NCBI GenBank assembly: GCA_029204225.1
Contig: CM055109.1
Coordinates: forward strand, 21,074,349-21,138,348
DNA: 64,000 nt
Reading direction: 5' to 3'
DNA from: Diphasiastrum complanatum
Lineage: Eukaryota > Streptophyta > Lycopodiopsida > Lycopodiales > Lycopodiaceae
Part shown: one piece after another, positions 61,700 through 64,000 of the stretch
Position numbering within the stretch: the first letter of the stretch is position 1
How the letters are laid out: each line of letters begins with the position of its first letter
Notes under the pieces: generated by a model
Databases searched by the model: none
Seen by the model: only the letters and a program-made list of their open reading frames with translations
Told to the model about the DNA's origin: nothing
Made by a program: the position numbers and the translations under genes

Positions 61700-62600
61700 A
61701 CCGTCTTGGTCCCGTCTGTGTGGATCTGCATAATGCCTGGCTCGATCCTGGGATTGCCTAATGCTACGCTTAGCATGTTCTATCATCTGGTTTAGGTCCT
61801 CTAAATAGTTTCTGGCTGCTTCAACTTTTCTTGTTTAAACCCTACAGTTGTGGGTGAGGGTGGCCGAAAACCGTACATCAGCATAAATGGGCTGTATCCC
61901 GTAGCTGAACGTTTGGGACTGTTGTAAGAAAACTCTAATATTGAGAGATACTCCTCCCAATTAGTTTGCTTCTTGCTGACGTATGCACGAAGCATATCCT
62001 CCAGCACCTGATTTACCCTCTCTGTTTGACCGTCCGTCTGTGGATGGTCGGTGGTACTCATATTAAGTTTAGTATGGAGATGATGGAATACTGCCCTCCA
62101 AAAATTTCCAGTAAACTTACTGTCCGGTTGCTGACTATGCCGGAAGGTAGACCGTACAATTTAAATAGCCCGTCTACAAACAACCTCGCTAACTCTGGAG
62201 CTCTAACGGTTGTTTTGGTCGGAATGAAATGAGCCATTTTGGTCAGACGGTCAACTGTGACCCATATATAGCGTCATTACCCTTTTGGGTTTTAGGCAGG
62301 CCTACTATAAAATCCATGGAGATACTCTCCCATTTACCAGCTGGTATTTCTAAGGGCTGCAACAACCCTCCTGCCTTTAAACGCTCTGCTTTGTTTACTT
62401 GACATTTCTGGCAACTGGTTATATATTGGTGGACGTCCTTTTTCATACTGGGCCAGAAAAATTGCCTACGAAGAAGCTCATAGGTCTTCTGTATGCCTGG
62501 GTGTCCCGCACTAGGATTGTCATGACATTCATATAGGACCTGCTGCCTATAATCCTCTGAATTGGGGACACATACTCTATCTCTATAGAGCAAGTACTCA
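61700..62600 (-). pseudogene. Integrase of the right-hand chromovirus, C-terminus deleted
   Basis: The zinc domain is [20 protein letters not shown], with [20 protein letters not shown]. The core is [18 protein letters not shown], then a frameshift, and [20 protein letters not shown] and [19 protein letters not shown]. The second Asp region (about 62100-62150) is mutated. At about 61715 the reading passes from the HRRD block straight to QDGS and the polypurine tract, whereas the sister copy has over 500 further bases with a chromodomain. Confidence 0.92.
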
Positions 62601-62808
62601 TCTTGAATGGAATATATTGGGGTTTGCTTGGGTAGTACAGGCTCAGAATCCTCAACGTCATCTGACGACGTATACTCGGACTCATCATCATCCTCAACGG
62701 AAGCTGCCGTATTCTTGGATGAACTGGCACCAGCCCCGGGAACTGGTTCTGGAGTCTGTAACTGTCTGCTCTGGATTGAGTTCTAGATAGTAGAGAAGAA
62801 TGCATCAT
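62443..62808 (-). pseudogene. RNase H-integrase linker of the right-hand chromovirus
   Basis: This is the Ser/Asp-rich linker also seen at 43690-43930. A frameshift relative to the sister copy makes it read in a basic, Arg-rich frame. A TAG in place of Trp lies near 62785. Confidence 0.7.
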
Positions 62809-62809
62809 G

Positions 62810-63184
62810 CTAGCACTTCCCTCTCAAGGACTCGAGTAACTCGTTACGAATCTGAGTAAAACTCAGCTCGTTTATCATAGGCATTCTGCTAAGGGCATCT
62901 GCTACTGTATTGAATTTCCCCCGTCTATATCTGATAGACATATCAAACTCTTGCATCAACTCTGCCCAACGAGCTTTCCGATCTCTAAGCTCAGGTTGAT
63001 TGCAAAGGTATCTGAGACTTTCATGGTCTGTCAGGACCTCAAAGTTGGCACCATACAAATAATGCCTCCAAGTCTTAAGGGCATGGACTATAGAAAAGAG
63101 TTCCTTTTCATAGGCACTGTACCTAGTCTGAGCTGGCTCGAGTTTCTTACTCTCGAACGCAACTGGTCATCCACCCTGAGTTAG
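62810..63184 (-). pseudogene. RNase H of the right-hand chromovirus
   Basis: NYGANFEVLTDHESLRYLCN-type sequence, ARWAELMQEFDMSIRYRRGK and [20 protein letters not shown] are read. Upstream the HEKEL region is damaged (63060-63170), with the frame interrupted. Confidence 0.9.
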
Positions 63185-63978
63185 CACAGCACCTATTGCA
63201 AAGTCGCTAGCATTTGTTTCGACGGGGTCGACGACTTTTAGAACTAATGCTGTAGCTAAGGCTATTTTGAGAGCATCAAAGCTCTCCTGCTGTGTGGACT
63301 CCCAAATGAACTCCTTTTCCTTCCCCTTAAGAAGATTTGTCATGGGAACTGCTATCTGAGCATATTCCTTGACAAATCGTCTGTAATATCCCGCCAAACC
63401 AAGAAAGATCTGAAGTTCTAATATATTCTGAGGTCTCAGCCAATTGAGTATGGCCTTAACCTTATTCGGGTCCATCTTAATCCCATCTGACGAGATAATG
63501 TGACCCAAATATGCTACTTCTTCAACAAAGAATTCACACTTGGATTGTTTAGCATAAAGCTTATGCTTTCTGAGCAGTCGAAACACCTTTCTGAGGTGTT
63601 TTAGATGCTCCTTCCTCGTTTTGCTGTAGACGAGGATGTCATCTAAAAATACGACTACAAACTTACCCAAGTATGGTCTGAGGACACTGTTCATCAAGGT
63701 CATAAAGGTAGTTGGAGCATTAGTGAGCCCAAATGGCATCACCTTGAACTCGTAATGACCATGACGAGTCCTAAAAGCTGTTTTCGAGACATCTTCCAAC
63801 TTATACGGACTTGATGATATCCCGATCTGAGGTCTATTTTACTGAAAAACTTAGCCCCGTCGAGTTGATCAAACAACTCGTCTGCCCGAGGCATAGGATA
63901 TTTATTCTTTATTGTGACTTTATTGAGGGCTCTGTAATCTACGCAAAGACACATAGACCCCTCTTTCTTTTTCACCAA
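63167..63978 (-). pseudogene. Reverse transcriptase of the right-hand chromovirus
   Basis: [20 protein letters not shown] and [17 protein letters not shown] are read in the first frame. A small indel at about 63800 moves to the second frame with [32 protein letters not shown] and [20 protein letters not shown], then [20 protein letters not shown]. All three catalytic Asp residues are present, split between frames. It ends with [17 protein letters not shown], the RNase H start, where DTDAS has become ETNAS. Confidence 0.93.
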
Positions 63979-64000
63979 TAGGACTGGTGAGGCCCATGGT

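Larger units (their letters stand above)
61573..64000 (-). mobile_element. Ty3-gypsy chromovirus, minus strand, continues beyond the window
   Basis: RT, RNase H, linker, integrase, polypurine tract and part of the 3' LTR are present on the minus strand; Gag and protease would lie to the right of 64000. It is the same family as the plus-strand element at 36092-45347, in opposite orientation. The integrase C-terminus and chromodomain are lost through a deletion that joins the integrase directly to the sequence before the polypurine tract. It lies in intron 8 of the host gene if that gene continues. Confidence 0.92.

Overview
This window is nuclear DNA of a land plant with a large, retrotransposon-rich genome. 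Plant-type Ty1-copia and Ty3-gypsy polyproteins, tRNA-iMet and tRNA-Asp-like primer sites, chromodomain integrases and a plant-type DHHC protein S-acyltransferase gene support this. A first intron of about 25 kb would fit a gymnosperm or another large-genome lineage, but the sequence alone does not fix the species. There are no signs of bacterial organisation, CRISPR arrays or recognisable RNA genes.

Layout. 1-5.9 kb: degraded intergenic DNA with a gypsy integrase relic, two copia relics, a GDSL-lipase-like fragment and a long compound microsatellite. 5.9-16.5 kb: one Ty3-gypsy element on the minus strand with both LTRs, a tRNA-Asp-like primer site and an unfamiliar ORF in the envelope position. 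Its right LTR is shared with the 3' end of a second, truncated copy, so this is the remnant of a tandem. 17.1-21.7 kb: a plus-strand Ty1-copia element with its 3' LTR but no 5' LTR. 21.7-26.0 kb: intergenic DNA with repeat clusters and a local duplication.

The one clear host gene starts at 26064 on the plus strand and runs past 60128, probably beyond the window. It encodes a DHHC-type protein S-acyltransferase of the plant clade that begins MVR(K/R)HGWQLPAH. Eight exons can be placed exactly (1125 coding bases, 375 codons, every intron in phase 0). Exon 1 encodes 15 residues; intron 1 is about 25.2 kb and holds several nested or abutting LTR retrotransposons on both strands. Exons 2-5 are compact, intron 5 is about 5.8 kb, and exons 6-8 follow. 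The 3' end is not visible because intron 8 contains more retrotransposon sequence.

The most unusual signal is not a gene. At many separate places there are clusters of one short word repeated in both orientations, making back-to-back perfect hairpins or palindromes, with a different word at each place. Examples are a 26-bp perfect palindrome at 57346-57371, a 17-bp perfect hairpin at 47467-47503, a 22-bp palindrome at 55202-55223 and a series of palindromes built on GACGCGTC at 55671-55949. Several form elements of 250-600 bp with clusters at the ends and a poly(T)/poly(A) or AT-rich middle, and about four lie within 3 kb of intron 5. Similar clusters also fill the LTRs or untranslated leaders of the retrotransposons, each with its own word. 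I do not recognise a named family with this property and report it as the main candidate for something undescribed.
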